A DNA stretch of 50,335 nucleotides. It comes from an uncultured Bacillota bacterium. Lineage in GTDB: Bacteria; Bacillota_I; Bacilli_A; RFN20; CAG-288. Numbering within the stretch: the first letter of the stretch is position 1; each line of letters opens with the position of its first letter. A program made the translations under genes and the position numbers. The stretch lies in NCBI GenBank assembly GCA_949299015.1, contig CASFYT010000003.1, positions 1-50,335 of the forward strand, given 5' to 3'. Positions 25,101-32,877 of this stretch are shown piece after piece. Below the pieces are notes generated by a model, which ran no database searches, had not been told where the DNA came from, and was given only the letters and a program-made list of their open reading frames with translations.

Positions 25101-26456
25101 CAGCGCCCTCTTGATCTCCTTGCCCGAATCGGCCTGCTCCTGGGTGATGTGGCTGACCTGGATGGAGAAGGGGGAGAGCTTCATGTCCGGGCGGATGAAG
25201 AAGTCGACTTCGTCGAGGACCTGTCCCTGGGCGTCCATCTTGACGGCACCGAACTCGATGATGCGGTCGTAGCGTGCCGAAAGGCCCGTGGTCTCGAGGT
25301 CGAAGACGACGTAGGTCGCTTCCTTGAGGGCGATCGGGGCCGGATTGAAGACGAAGTTGGGCCTGTCGTTGACGACGTAGAGCTCGCTTCCGTAGAGGAT
25401 CTTGACGCCCGTGGCCTTTCCGGCCTTCTGCGCCTCCGGGAAGGCCTGGCAGACGCCGTGGTCCGTGACGGCGATCGCCGGATGGCCATACCGCTTGGCG
25501 GCCCGGGCGTAGTCCATGATCGAGCAGACGCCGTCGAAGGCCGACATCTTCGTATGGAGATGCAGCTCCGCCCTCTTCTTCGGGAAGTCGTCCTCCCGTT
25601 CGGGATCGGGAGGAAGGATTTCAATCTCGTCGCATTCCAGGACGAGCTCGTTTCGCGCATAGGGGTCGTTGCTGGGCCTTCCGTGGACCCGGATCTTGAC
25701 GCCGACGTCATACTTGGCCAGCTCTTCCATCGGCATCCTCTTGCTCTCGAAGAGCGTCATCGAGATGGAATCGGAAAGGTCCGTGAAGGAGACCTTCCGG
25801 ATCGTCATCCCCTTGCGGCTCTGCCGATCCTCGACCAGGAAGATCTTTCCTTCGACGAGGACCTTGCGGAAGTTCTCGACGTCCTTGAGCCGGCAAGGCT
25901 GATAGACGCTGTCGAGTTGTTCCTGGCGTCGGATGCGTTCGCTTTCCTCGGCGCTCCTCCGGCGATACTCCTCGTCCCGTTGCTGATAGAAGGAGTCATG
26001 GATGTCGACCTTCTCCTGGGTCAGGATCCGATAGCTCGAGGAGACGGAGTCCAGGAGGTCCTTGAAGAGGCGGCATTCCTGCGTGATGAGACTGGCGTGA
26101 CTGGCGTCCGAATAATAGAAGAGGACCTTCCTTCCCACGTCGTCGATCCGGACGTCGTCCATCTCCTTCGCATCGATCTTCCGCTTGAACCCCTCGAGGA
26201 GATAGGGAAAGCCCGTCGCCTCGTCATCATATTGAAAGGAAAGGACGATCGAGAAACCGCCCTGGGAAGTGAAGGCGTCGGAGGTCTCGAAGAGCGTCTC
26301 GTACTGGGCGAAGCTCAGATACCGGGGAAGGCGGATGGTCGCCAAGATGGCGTTGTTCTCCACGTCGTTCTCCAGCCGGGAGAAGGAACCTTCCTCATAG
26401 GGGGAAAGGTCCACGATTCCGATCTTGCGCAAGAACCGAGAGAGCAGGTTGTCCAT
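22119..26456 (-). CDS. polC: DNA polymerase III alpha subunit, PolC type
   Basis: 1445 residues, close to B. subtilis PolC. The start ATG (26454-26456) is preceded by GGAGG; longer frames reach into the hsp20 promoter. Domains: N-terminal and OB region (1-295), PHP domain beginning at AELHLHTKMSAFDG (HLHT about 299-302), an inserted DEDD 3'-5' exonuclease (FDLETTGL at about 385-392, then HNVAFDYGFL), a CPHC...CPHC zinc element, the polymerase core with PDIDLNF, and a helix-hairpin-helix/thumb C-terminus. This is the leading replicative polymerase of Bacillota. In B. subtilis polC follows proS near rseP/rasP; here it sits about 15 kb away, convergent with galE. Codons near 24110-24235 are AT-rich. 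Confidence 0.97.
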   Translation of the reverse strand: MDNLLSRFLRKIGIVDLSPYEEGSFSRLENDVENNAILATIRLPRYLSFAQYETLFETSDAFTSQGGFSIVLSFQYDDEATGFPYLLEGFKRKIDAKEMDDVRIDDVGRKVLFYYSDASHASLITQECRLFKDLLDSVSSSYRILTQEKVDIHDSFYQQRDEEYRRRSAEESERIRRQEQLDSVYQPCRLKDVENFRKVLVEGKIFLVEDRQSRKGMTIRKVSFTDLSDSISMTLFESKRMPMEELAKYDVGVKIRVHGRPSNDPYARNELVLECDEIEILPPDPEREDDFPKKRAELHLHTKMSAFDGVCSIMDYARAAKRYGHPAIAVTDHGVCQAFPEAQKAGKATGVKILYGSELYVVNDRPNFVFNPAPIALKEATYVVFDLETTGLSARYDRIIEFGAVKMDAQGQVLDEVDFFIRPDMKLSPFSIQVSHITQEQADSGKEIKRALREILDFFGDAVLVGHNVAFDYGFLNEALKNNGMERIKNPVIDTLPLSRYLFPGKRSYAEGAIAREMHIEFDEVNAHRANYDASTLGKIFEVMLSKLTEDRPGLLHRDLADLPIGKEYLKALHPFHVTVLVKEKEGLKDLYKLVSLGHIEYMANNGTPLIPRSELEKRRQHLLIGSACLNGEVFENAMTKSEELLKETMSFYDYIEVQPPANYSFLVHKGNLSSMDAVKKILKDLIQAAREMGKTVVATSDCHYLDPEDKIYRDVFISSRGLHGSRHPLNLAPYDSASEAEKKKWYDNPIPNPDQHYRTTKEMIDEFSFLGDPKLIEEIVCDNTIKVASLVADDVKPMKDRLYPPSIPGADKLLTDLVYKTAKEKYGDPLPPEIQERLETELKGILDNGYGVIYWISSLLVRWSNDCGYMIGSRGSVGSSLVATMSGITEVNPLPPHYVCPHCHHLEWADVQKYESGFDLPAKDCPHCHVPMERNGQNIPFATFLGFHAEKVPDIDLNFPSDFQSIAHEHIKEFLGAKNVFKAGTIQTTKEKNARGYVLGYFESLGKDTGRIRNAEIDRIAMGCMEVKRTTGQHPGGVIVIPDDMEVYDFTPVQYPADEVDSSWKTTHYDFHAIHDNVLKFDMLGHVDPQAVKMMCDDCGISFKEINDRVPISDPEALSLFWSNEALHLKKNVLQQETGALGLPEFGTETGRRTLLETKPRGFADLVRISGLSHGTDVYAGNAQDLILKDGLTLREVIACRDDIMVGLHEKYGLDYSDTFQIMETVRKGNFCKPGFEEKRAKYTALMQEHGVPDYYIRSCEKIKYLFPRGHAVAYVMMAVRCAYFKVHEPLAYYATYFSLRCDAYDIETMVQGLEPCLRKLQEIREKRMRRMASTKEEALVNAYEQTIEMYDRGYGFENIDINRSEAVAFVIDAERKKIIPSLSTIDGIGAALGQQIVEARKKHRFTSVEDLRQRGHVGEKAIETLRRHHALDGLPESEQMTLF

Positions 26457-26554
26457 ACGCCACCTCCATTGAAGGATATTGTGGGACAAGACGGAGGGAA
26501 AATAAAGACTTGACATCGCCTTCGTCCTCGGCAGGGAAGGAGAGAAAGGAATTC

Positions 26555-26566
26555 GATTTCGAAATC
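26555..26566. promoter_or_regulatory. Perfect 12-bp palindrome between polC and hsp20
   Basis: GATTTCGAAATC reads the same on both strands, and TTCGA-type half-sites repeat just to the right. It lies about 100 bp upstream of polC and 55 bp upstream of the first CIRCE-type repeat. Operator function is possible but unproven. Confidence 0.3.
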
Positions 26567-26608
26567 TTTCGATATTTCTCGGGCGATTGGAAAATTGCAA
26601 AAAGATTT

Positions 26609-26635
26609 TTAGCACTTGCACTTGCAATCTGCTAA
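26609..26635 (+). promoter_or_regulatory. Degenerate CIRCE-like operator upstream of hsp20
   Basis: TTAGCACTT, 9 nt, ATCTGCTAA. The left arm matches the CIRCE consensus at 8 of 9 positions and the right arm at 6 of 9. The spacing is exact. It overlaps the -35 box of the hsp20 promoter, so HrcA could contact both sides of the promoter. Confidence 0.6.
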
Positions 26636-26649
26636 AAATGGTCTATACT
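26622..26649 (+). promoter_or_regulatory. hsp20 promoter
   Basis: TTGCAA (26622-26627), 16 bp, TATACT (26644-26649). It lies between the two CIRCE-type repeats. Confidence 0.65.
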
Positions 26650-26653
26650 ATTG

Positions 26654-26680
26654 TTAGCACTTGAGAAAAGAGAGTGCTAA
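26654..26680 (+). promoter_or_regulatory. CIRCE operator (HrcA binding site)
   Basis: TTAGCACTT, 9 nt, GAGTGCTAA: 17 of 18 arm positions match the CIRCE consensus TTAGCACTC-N9-GAGTGCTAA. It covers the likely transcription start and ends 15 nt before the hsp20 ATG, the normal place for HrcA repression. Confidence 0.92.
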
Positions 26681-26695
26681 AAGGAGGACAAAGAA

Positions 26696-27172
26696 ATGTC
26701 TGAAACCAAGAACAACACCGCTGTCAAGAACGCGGAGGAAAACGAAAGAAGGAACCATAGCAACGTCGCACGCCGCGGCTACAGCTTCTTCTCACCGCTG
26801 CTCAACCTCTTCGACATCCCGGATTTCTTCGATAACGAGGAAATCGACATCCTGAGAACCGACATCAAGGACGAGAAGGACCATTACCTGCTCGAGATGG
26901 AGGTCCCGGGCATCGACAAGAAGAACCTGAAGATCGCCGTCAAGAACGGCTACTTGGTCGTCAACGCCAAGTTCGAGCGGACGTCCGGCGGCGAAGGCTC
27001 CCGCTACATCCACAGCGAAAGGGAGAGCGGAAGCTATACCCGCAGCTTCTACGTCGGGGACAACCTGACCACGAAGGACATCAGCGCCAAGGTCGAAAAC
27101 GGCATCCTGCTTCTGACCGTTCCCAAGAAGACGGAACGCGAAGAGAGCGAGGATTACGTCGAGATTCAGTAA
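26696..27172 (+). CDS. Small heat-shock protein, Hsp20/alpha-crystallin family
   Basis: 158 residues. The alpha-crystallin domain runs from about residue 50 to 150 (DIKDEKDHYLLEMEVPGIDK, then LVVNAKFERT, SFYVGDNLTTKDISAKVENG and ILLLTVPKK, the last being the conserved GxLxxxxPK block). A short polar N-terminal arm precedes it, and no IxI tail is obvious. It is an ATP-independent holdase that keeps unfolding proteins soluble in the cytoplasm. AAGGAGG lies before the ATG. The CIRCE operator predicts HrcA-controlled heat induction; it is a single gene with its own terminator. Confidence 0.95.
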   Translation: MSETKNNTAVKNAEENERRNHSNVARRGYSFFSPLLNLFDIPDFFDNEEIDILRTDIKDEKDHYLLEMEVPGIDKKNLKIAVKNGYLVVNAKFERTSGGEGSRYIHSERESGSYTRSFYVGDNLTTKDISAKVENGILLLTVPKKTEREESEDYVEIQ

Positions 27173-27189
27173 GCCCCTTTCCAAGGAAA

Positions 27190-27220
27190 AGGCTCCCGCC
27201 GATCGGCAGGAGCCTTTTTC
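27190..27220. terminator. Terminator after hsp20, probably bidirectional
   Basis: GGCTCC-C-GCCG pairs with CGGC-A-GGAGCC, followed by TTTTTC on the plus strand; AAAA before the stem gives a T-run for the convergent lipoprotein gene. Confidence 0.85.
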
Positions 27221-27238
27221 GTCGTTGGAAGAAGGAAC

Positions 27239-29737
27239 CTACTGGCGCGTCAGGACCGTCCCTGCGGTCGGATAGATCCAGGAAACGTCCTCGACGACCG
27301 TCAAGGTCGAGCTGTCCGCGCCCGGCGTCAGCGTCAGCGTGACAGGATTTCCATCGTTATCGTACGTCTGGAGAGTCACGACTCCGTCTTCTCCGATGGC
27401 ATAGGACTGCGCCTCCACGAAGCCTTCCTGCCAAGAGCTGTTGGGGACCATCTCCGTCGTTCCGTAGAGGATCCGCATCCGCGCATGGAGGGCGTCGACG
27501 AAGGAGATCTCCAGGCGATAGCTATCGCCGTCCCGTTCGAAGGTCCCTGCGTAGGTGTAGCCGATGTAGTCGTTCTCCGCCTCGGTCCTTTCGGTGACGA
27601 CGTAGGTGGACTCGCCCAGCTCGACGGTGATCATCGTTCCGCCCTGAACGAGTTGGATCGTCCCCGGAGCCAGGATGGTGTAGGAGTAGCTCTCCCCCGC
27701 AAGGGTCGCGTTTCCCGAGCCGTCGAGGACGAGGTCGCCCTCCGCTCCCGTATACGTCCCCTGGATACCGTCGAGGATGACGCGGTTGTTCTGTCCGCCC
27801 TCGCCCGTATAGCCGACTTCGCAGAGGAGGTTGCCCTCCGGATCCTTGACCAGGTAGTGGGCGTTGGCGTCGGTGACCTTCTCTCCCTCGAGGAACTCGA
27901 TCGTCGCATCCAGCTCGTAATGGTCCTCGCCCAGAATCGTCCCGTTGTAGTCGACGAAGGCCGAGGCGTAGAGGGCGTCGTCGCGATAGTACTGGACGGC
28001 GATGTAGGAATTGTTTCCGAAGATCTCGTAGTCCATGGTGTAGAGGCTGTCGGCATCGGCGGGATCCTGCTTCTTCACGGCGAAGATGTTGTCGTTGCTC
28101 GTCAGGCTGGTGAAGTTGTAGTGGCTGAAGATGATCTTGTCGCCGTAGGCGAAGATGCTGTCGGCCTCCTCGCCTTCCGGCGAGGCCATCAGGGCCGTTC
28201 CCGGCCCCTCGGCATTGGTCGCCGAATCGATGATGAAGTTCTTTCCGCCCGACATCGTTCCGTCCGGAGTAATCGTGAAGTTGTAGCTCGAGTTCCCGAC
28301 CGGCACGCCCGTTTCCGCCTTGCCGTTATAGAGGTTGTTCCCCCGATAGGTTCCGACGAAGGGGTAGCCGGCGAACTTCGTCATGTTGCTCTCCACGACG
28401 GTGATAGTCGTATTTCCTTCGGCGACCGGCATCGTGAAGGAGTAGTAGCCGTCCTCGTTGGTGCCCGTCTCCAGCAGGTCGATGGATTCGTCGTAATAGG
28501 CGTCCTCTTCCCTAAAGGTGACTTTCAGGGAACGGATGCCCCAGGTCTCGTCGACGCCGTCGACCCGGACGAAGACCTCCGTGTCGGCGACCGCCTCCTC
28601 CACCGGAACATAGCTTCCCTCCTCGTCCTTCTGATAGACGGAGACCGTCAGATGCTCGGAGGAGACGAGGGAGAGCGGACGATACAACGGAGTGGTGACC
28701 GGAACGAGATGGATCAGACGAGCCGGCATCGTGAAGGTCGCCTCCACCGTGTAGGTTCCCGCCACGGCCTCGACGACTTCTCCGGTCTCCTGGATCAGCA
28801 GGCCCGTGACGGTCTCGTAGTCCGTCGAGCGCATGACGATGCGGACCTCCGCGCCGAATTCGGCGATGCCTTCGCGGCAGGATTCCTCCTGGCTCGTGCC
28901 GGACCGCGTCTGATAGATGCCGGTAATGAGGCTGCTGTCATAGAGGATCTCGAAGCTAGAACGAGTGGTCAAGGTGCGGATCTCGACGGCACTTTCCGGC
29001 ATGATGAACTCATAGTAGGTCTTTCCATCCTCGACCGATGTCGTGAAGTCGACGGCCGGATGTCCGAAGCCTTCCGAGGTGATCTCCATGCCCTGGACAT
29101 TGAAGCCCGGCTTGACGATCAGGGAGAAACGGACTATCGATCCCACCGCCGCCTGGGTTCCGACGCCGACAAGCTCGACGGCGTAGTCGGAGGCGTTCTC
29201 GATGGATTGATAGGTGACGCCTTCCACCGTCCTCGCCCGGACCTCGATCGTGCAGTCCTCTTCCGGCATCACGAAGTAGTATTCCCCGAGGCCGTTGACG
29301 CCGCAGTGGACGCTGCCGACCTGAACGGAGTCGAGGACGACTTCGCTCTCGTCGTATTCGATCGTGAAGTGGACGACCGATCCTTCCTCCGCTTCCGCCG
29401 GAGCGGTCACCGTCACCGTATCGGGTGCCGAGACGGAGATGCCGTGAATCGTGTCGGGAAGAGAGGATGAGGAGGAAGAAGACGAACTCGTGGAAGAATC
29501 GTCAGAGGAACTCGAGGAGCTTGTGGAATCGCTCGTCGAGGAAGAGGAGCTCAAAGAGGACGAACTGGACGTGGAGGTCGAATCCTCACCGCTCGAGCTC
29601 GAAGAGGAGCTGGTCGAAGAGGAGCTGGTCGAGGACCCGGTCGAACTCGGCAAGGTCGAAGAAGTAGGAGTGGCGCAGGCTCCCAGGGACAGGCCGACCA
29701 AGAGAAGAAGGCTCGTCAACAATTTTCTGCTTTTCAT
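27239..29737 (-). CDS. Large serine-linker lipoprotein with beta-repeat domains
   Basis: 832 residues. The signal peptide (MKSRKLLTSLLLLVGLS) ends in the lipobox LGAC, so Cys20 should be lipidated and the protein anchored on the outer face of the membrane. Residues 25-93 are almost entirely Ser, Thr, Asp and Gly. The rest contains repeated blocks ending in an aromatic-x-F-x-MP motif (YYFVMPEEDCTIEV, YYEFIMPESAVEI, TFTMPARLIHLV, YYSFTMPVAEGN), as in the divergent InlB B-repeat (Flg_new_2) class of surface repeats. The C-terminal third has two or three related beta blocks (GTYRGNNLYNG, GTYTGAEGDLVLDGSG, GYTYAGTFERDGDSY). Ligand unknown. It follows 29756 by 18 nt in the same operon. Confidence 0.85.
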   Translation of the reverse strand: MKSRKLLTSLLLLVGLSLGACATPTSSTLPSSTGSSTSSSSTSSSSSSSGEDSTSTSSSSSLSSSSSTSDSTSSSSSSDDSSTSSSSSSSSSLPDTIHGISVSAPDTVTVTAPAEAEEGSVVHFTIEYDESEVVLDSVQVGSVHCGVNGLGEYYFVMPEEDCTIEVRARTVEGVTYQSIENASDYAVELVGVGTQAAVGSIVRFSLIVKPGFNVQGMEITSEGFGHPAVDFTTSVEDGKTYYEFIMPESAVEIRTLTTRSSFEILYDSSLITGIYQTRSGTSQEESCREGIAEFGAEVRIVMRSTDYETVTGLLIQETGEVVEAVAGTYTVEATFTMPARLIHLVPVTTPLYRPLSLVSSEHLTVSVYQKDEEGSYVPVEEAVADTEVFVRVDGVDETWGIRSLKVTFREEDAYYDESIDLLETGTNEDGYYSFTMPVAEGNTTITVVESNMTKFAGYPFVGTYRGNNLYNGKAETGVPVGNSSYNFTITPDGTMSGGKNFIIDSATNAEGPGTALMASPEGEEADSIFAYGDKIIFSHYNFTSLTSNDNIFAVKKQDPADADSLYTMDYEIFGNNSYIAVQYYRDDALYASAFVDYNGTILGEDHYELDATIEFLEGEKVTDANAHYLVKDPEGNLLCEVGYTGEGGQNNRVILDGIQGTYTGAEGDLVLDGSGNATLAGESYSYTILAPGTIQLVQGGTMITVELGESTYVVTERTEAENDYIGYTYAGTFERDGDSYRLEISFVDALHARMRILYGTTEMVPNSSWQEGFVEAQSYAIGEDGVVTLQTYDNDGNPVTLTLTPGADSSTLTVVEDVSWIYPTAGTVLTRQ

Positions 29738-29755
29738 GTTCTTTCACTCCTTTCC

Positions 29756-31810
29756 CTAGGCCGCCGGGGCATAGACCCCGCCGACGATGCTTCCCAGAGC
29801 CACGCCATCGACCGTCGCCGTCACCGTCGTGGCATCCAAGATCGTCGTTCCGCCTTCCAGGACGTACTCGACGCCGGAGAGAACCTGCTCTGGATTCTCC
29901 TCGTCGAAGAAGATGACGAAGCGGGCCTTCGACTGTTCGGCGCCGTCGACGACGGAGTAGATCTCGTAGAAACCGACGTCGGCATTGTCGTCTTGATCCA
30001 TGTCGTCGGAGTAAAGACAGCGGGCATGAAGCTCCGTTCCGTCCACCTTGGCGTAGACGTTGGTATCATCATTCGTCAAGTTATCATAATAGGAAGAGAA
30101 GTAGAAACCGTCTCCATAGACACCGACTTTTCCGTCCGTCCAGTAGATGGTTCCGGTACCATCATCGTTTTCCTCGATGCGGACGATCCAATCACCTTTG
30201 CTCGACTGTCCATTCGAATCGATCGAGAAGCTCAGAGTCAGCTCTCGATTGTTGGCCCACGAGGAATCCATGATGTTCGCGTAGACATACTCTCCGACGA
30301 AGCTTTCGCCCTCGAAGCGGGTCGCATCGTCCTCCAGGACCGTGATGACGTAATCGGTTCCGTTCTCGACGATGAAGGAATAATAGCCGTCTCCTTCCTC
30401 GTTGACGTCCTGGATGTAATCCGCCTCGCCCTGGGCGTTGACGAAGTCGATTGAAAGGGCGCCCAGCGCGATTCCCGCTGCGCTGGTATCTTCCACATGG
30501 ACGTAGACTTCTTCGTCCGGGAAGACACCGTTTTCAAGGGCGACGTATTCGCCTTCGACCAGGCTCCAGAGGGAGAGATGGAGATTCGCCGAATCGACCA
30601 GCTGGATGGTCTGGCGGGACGCCTCCTCGACGGAGATCGTCATGCTGGCGCAGTTGACCATGGTGAAGTAGTGACCATATTCATCCTCACGGACCGTCGC
30701 CGTGATTTCGCTTCCGTAGAGGCTGGTGTAGCGGACAAAGAACTGATACGGCCGATAGTCGGGATCGTCGCTTTCGTAATCGAGGTAGACCCTCTGCCCC
30801 GGAACGGCCTTCTGGTCCTCGATCGGGGCCAAGGCGCCCGTCTCTTCGTCCAGGAGGGAGGGGATGATCGTCACGTGAGAACCCTGCTCGATCGTCAGCG
30901 GAATGCGGTTTTCCTCCGTCACGGCCTCCAGGGTGATGTCCTGAGCGGGCATCGTGAAGGTGCAGGTCTTCGTCCCCTCGACGTCCTCGGCCACGATGGT
31001 CTGGTCCGTCTCGACGATGTGGATGCCCGTGGCGAGCAGGGCGTCGGTGTCCTTCAGCTCCACCGTGACCGTATGGCCATAGTAGGCGTGGAGGCGGGAG
31101 GTGATGTCGACCTGTTCCCCGTCGATCGTCTCGTAGATGGCCGAGACGTTCGTCCGCTCGGTCGTGATGGAAAACAGCTTCACTTCCTTTTCGGCAAGGA
31201 CTCCGATGTCCCGGGCGAGGTCTTCCGGTGCCTGGAACGTGTAGACGTCGGCAGCGTATTCGACGTCCAGGGGCGTCTCGATCGCCGTCCCTTCCTCGTT
31301 GAGGATGCCGACTTCGACGCCGGTGATCGTATAGGGCGATCCGGGAGGAAGTCCCAGGGAGAAGGAGACCTCCTCTCCGGCGTCGAAGCCCAAGGCGTCA
31401 TAGCCGTAGAGCTCGGTCTCCGCATCCAGGTTGACAAGGCGATAGTCGCCCTGGATCACGGCGTCCAGCGTCAGGACGACGTCTTCTCCCGGCATCTCGA
31501 AGTAGAACGAATCGGCGTCGATCGACGCGGCCCTGGAGCCGTTGACCAGAAGGGCGTCGATCTGGACCTTGGCCGCGTCGTACGTCAGCTCGACATCGAC
31601 GATTTCTCCCGGCAAGGCCGAAGAGGCGACGTCGACCGTGACATCTGACGGAACGTCTGTCGCGATGTTGTAAGGGGTTGCATCGGACAGTTCCTCTCCG
31701 TTCTGCCTCGCACCAGAAGTATCGAGGTGACAGCCGGAGAGCGTCAGAGCAGCGCACACTGCGGCGGACAGAGTCGCGAGTCTGACGAGATTTCTCGACT
31801 TTTTAACCAT
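29756..31810 (-). CDS. Lipoprotein with beta-repeat domains, no serine linker
   Basis: 684 residues. The signal peptide runs to lipobox LSGC (Cys27). Unlike its neighbours it lacks the serine tract. Its body is related to the downstream 832-aa lipoprotein: FYFEMPGEDVVLTLDA, CTFTMPAQDITLEAV and a shared segment that ends DGYYSFIVENGTDYVITVLEDD, then ATRFEGESFVGEYVYAN, parallels GYYSFTMPVAEGN... and TKFAGYPFVGTYRGNN in 27239. The pair probably arose by duplication. AAAGGAG precedes the ATG and a good promoter is at 31843-31871. Codons at about 30055-30260 are AT-rich. Confidence 0.85.
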   Translation of the reverse strand: MVKKSRNLVRLATLSAAVCAALTLSGCHLDTSGARQNGEELSDATPYNIATDVPSDVTVDVASSALPGEIVDVELTYDAAKVQIDALLVNGSRAASIDADSFYFEMPGEDVVLTLDAVIQGDYRLVNLDAETELYGYDALGFDAGEEVSFSLGLPPGSPYTITGVEVGILNEEGTAIETPLDVEYAADVYTFQAPEDLARDIGVLAEKEVKLFSITTERTNVSAIYETIDGEQVDITSRLHAYYGHTVTVELKDTDALLATGIHIVETDQTIVAEDVEGTKTCTFTMPAQDITLEAVTEENRIPLTIEQGSHVTIIPSLLDEETGALAPIEDQKAVPGQRVYLDYESDDPDYRPYQFFVRYTSLYGSEITATVREDEYGHYFTMVNCASMTISVEEASRQTIQLVDSANLHLSLWSLVEGEYVALENGVFPDEEVYVHVEDTSAAGIALGALSIDFVNAQGEADYIQDVNEEGDGYYSFIVENGTDYVITVLEDDATRFEGESFVGEYVYANIMDSSWANNRELTLSFSIDSNGQSSKGDWIVRIEENDDGTGTIYWTDGKVGVYGDGFYFSSYYDNLTNDDTNVYAKVDGTELHARCLYSDDMDQDDNADVGFYEIYSVVDGAEQSKARFVIFFDEENPEQVLSGVEYVLEGGTTILDATTVTATVDGVALGSIVGGVYAPAA

Positions 31811-31842
31811 TATCTTCTCCTTTCAGTTGACCGCATGTAAAA

Positions 31843-31871
31843 AAGATAGTTTTTTGTTTCATTTTTGACAA
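31843..31871 (-). promoter_or_regulatory. Promoter of the minus-strand lipoprotein operon
   Basis: Read on the minus strand: TTGTCA (31866-31871), 17 bp, TATCTT (31843-31848), 33 nt before the ATG. Confidence 0.7.
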
Positions 31872-31915
31872 GGAGTATTTTTCCATCTCGGCTATGAAGA
31901 AGGGGTAGACCGATG

Positions 31916-31929
31916 ATAAAGCGCTTTCT
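31916..31929. promoter_or_regulatory. cre-like palindrome between divergent lipoprotein operons
   Basis: ATAAAGCGCTTTCT contains the perfect palindrome AAAGCGCTTT and matches 11 of 14 cre positions. It lies midway between the two divergent promoters, so it could control both. CcpA or another LacI-family regulator is possible. Confidence 0.4.
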
Positions 31930-31972
31930 TCTTGTCTCGATTCCTGTCCGATGGTATTGTTTCGAATGTTGG

Positions 31973-31978
31973 TAAAAT
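31973..31978 (+). promoter_or_regulatory. -10 box of the plus-strand lipoprotein operon
   Basis: TAAAAT 21 nt before the ATG at 32000, with AAAGGA between. The -35 region is not clear. Confidence 0.35.
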
Positions 31979-31999
31979 AAAGAAAGGACAAATCATCCC

Positions 32000-32851
32000 A
32001 TGAGAAAGAAACGTCTTCTTCCCCTCCTTGCAGTCTTGGGCGTCTTGTTGGGTGGATGCGCCGAAACATCCTCTTCGACATCAGCAGGCAGTTCCTCCAG
32101 TTCGACTACCTCTTCCTCAAGTTCTTCCAGTTCGTCTTCCTCTTCCTCAAGCTCCTCCTTCGTCGAGCCGGACATCACTCCCATCTATGAGGGTGGCTCC
32201 GCAAGTGGAAGGCTCACGGAAATCAACGTCAACGCCTTCTGCCGTTCGGACTTCGAGTATCCCTGCTCCTTCCGGACCGACCTCAACGACAAGAGCCTGA
32301 CGTTTGCGACTTCCGATCCGAACGTCATCACCGTCAAGGAAGAGGCGACCGTCAACGACGAGAACTTCACCCTCGTCACCCACAATCCGGGCAACGCCGT
32401 CCTGACGATCTACAACGCCAACGAAGCCATCGTCTACCGGCAGGTCATCCGCGTCCGTCCCGCCATCGCTCCGGAAGACATGGACGAATATCTCTTCAAC
32501 GTCGATGCCTACCAGAGCATCATGGCCTCGTTCCTGATGGCCAACTACGAGCTGACCTTCACCAGCGTCAGCAGCGGCGAGGAACCGGCGACCGGAATCC
32601 TGGTGGGAAGCGACGAGGTCGACGCCAACGCCCGGCACGAGTTTTCCTACGTCTACGACAGCTACATCGAGGACCGCGACTGCTATCAGTTCAACATCAC
32701 GCCCATCCAATCCAACGTCTCGACCGAGCTCGTCTGCTTCCAGGTCGCGGCGACGGGAGACATGATGATGGTCTACTACGACTCCGGAGACGGGTATGGC
32801 TCCCTTTTGACGATGATGGTTCCCACCGACCTTCTCTATCTCCATTCCTGA
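32000..32851 (+). CDS. Small serine-linker lipoprotein
   Basis: 283 residues. Signal peptide MRKKRLLPLLAVLGVL, lipobox LGGC (Cys20), then a 33-residue serine/threonine tract (about 24-53). A beta-rich domain follows; SDPNVITV... and NAVLTIYNANEAIVYRQVIRV have the shape of a bacterial Ig-like (Big_2) fold. The rest is not recognised. It is the first gene of a three-lipoprotein operon, divergent from the 31810 gene. Confidence 0.8.
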   Translation: MRKKRLLPLLAVLGVLLGGCAETSSSTSAGSSSSSTTSSSSSSSSSSSSSSSSFVEPDITPIYEGGSASGRLTEINVNAFCRSDFEYPCSFRTDLNDKSLTFATSDPNVITVKEEATVNDENFTLVTHNPGNAVLTIYNANEAIVYRQVIRVRPAIAPEDMDEYLFNVDAYQSIMASFLMANYELTFTSVSSGEEPATGILVGSDEVDANARHEFSYVYDSYIEDRDCYQFNITPIQSNVSTELVCFQVAATGDMMMVYYDSGDGYGSLLTMMVPTDLLYLHS

Positions 32852-32877
32852 TGAAATAAGAAAGGAAACAGGTAAAA

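Noticed and set aside
21756-26513. A 1585-codon plus-strand open frame opposite polC
   Set aside because: It is the in-phase antisense of a certain gene. TTA, CTA and TCA codons are rare in this genome, so their complements (stops) are rare on the other strand. No ribosome site or family similarity supports it.
26457-26627. N-terminal extension of PolC up to 26627
   Set aside because: It would run through the hsp20 control region and has no family similarity; GGAGG before the ATG at 26456 gives the normal PolC N-terminus.
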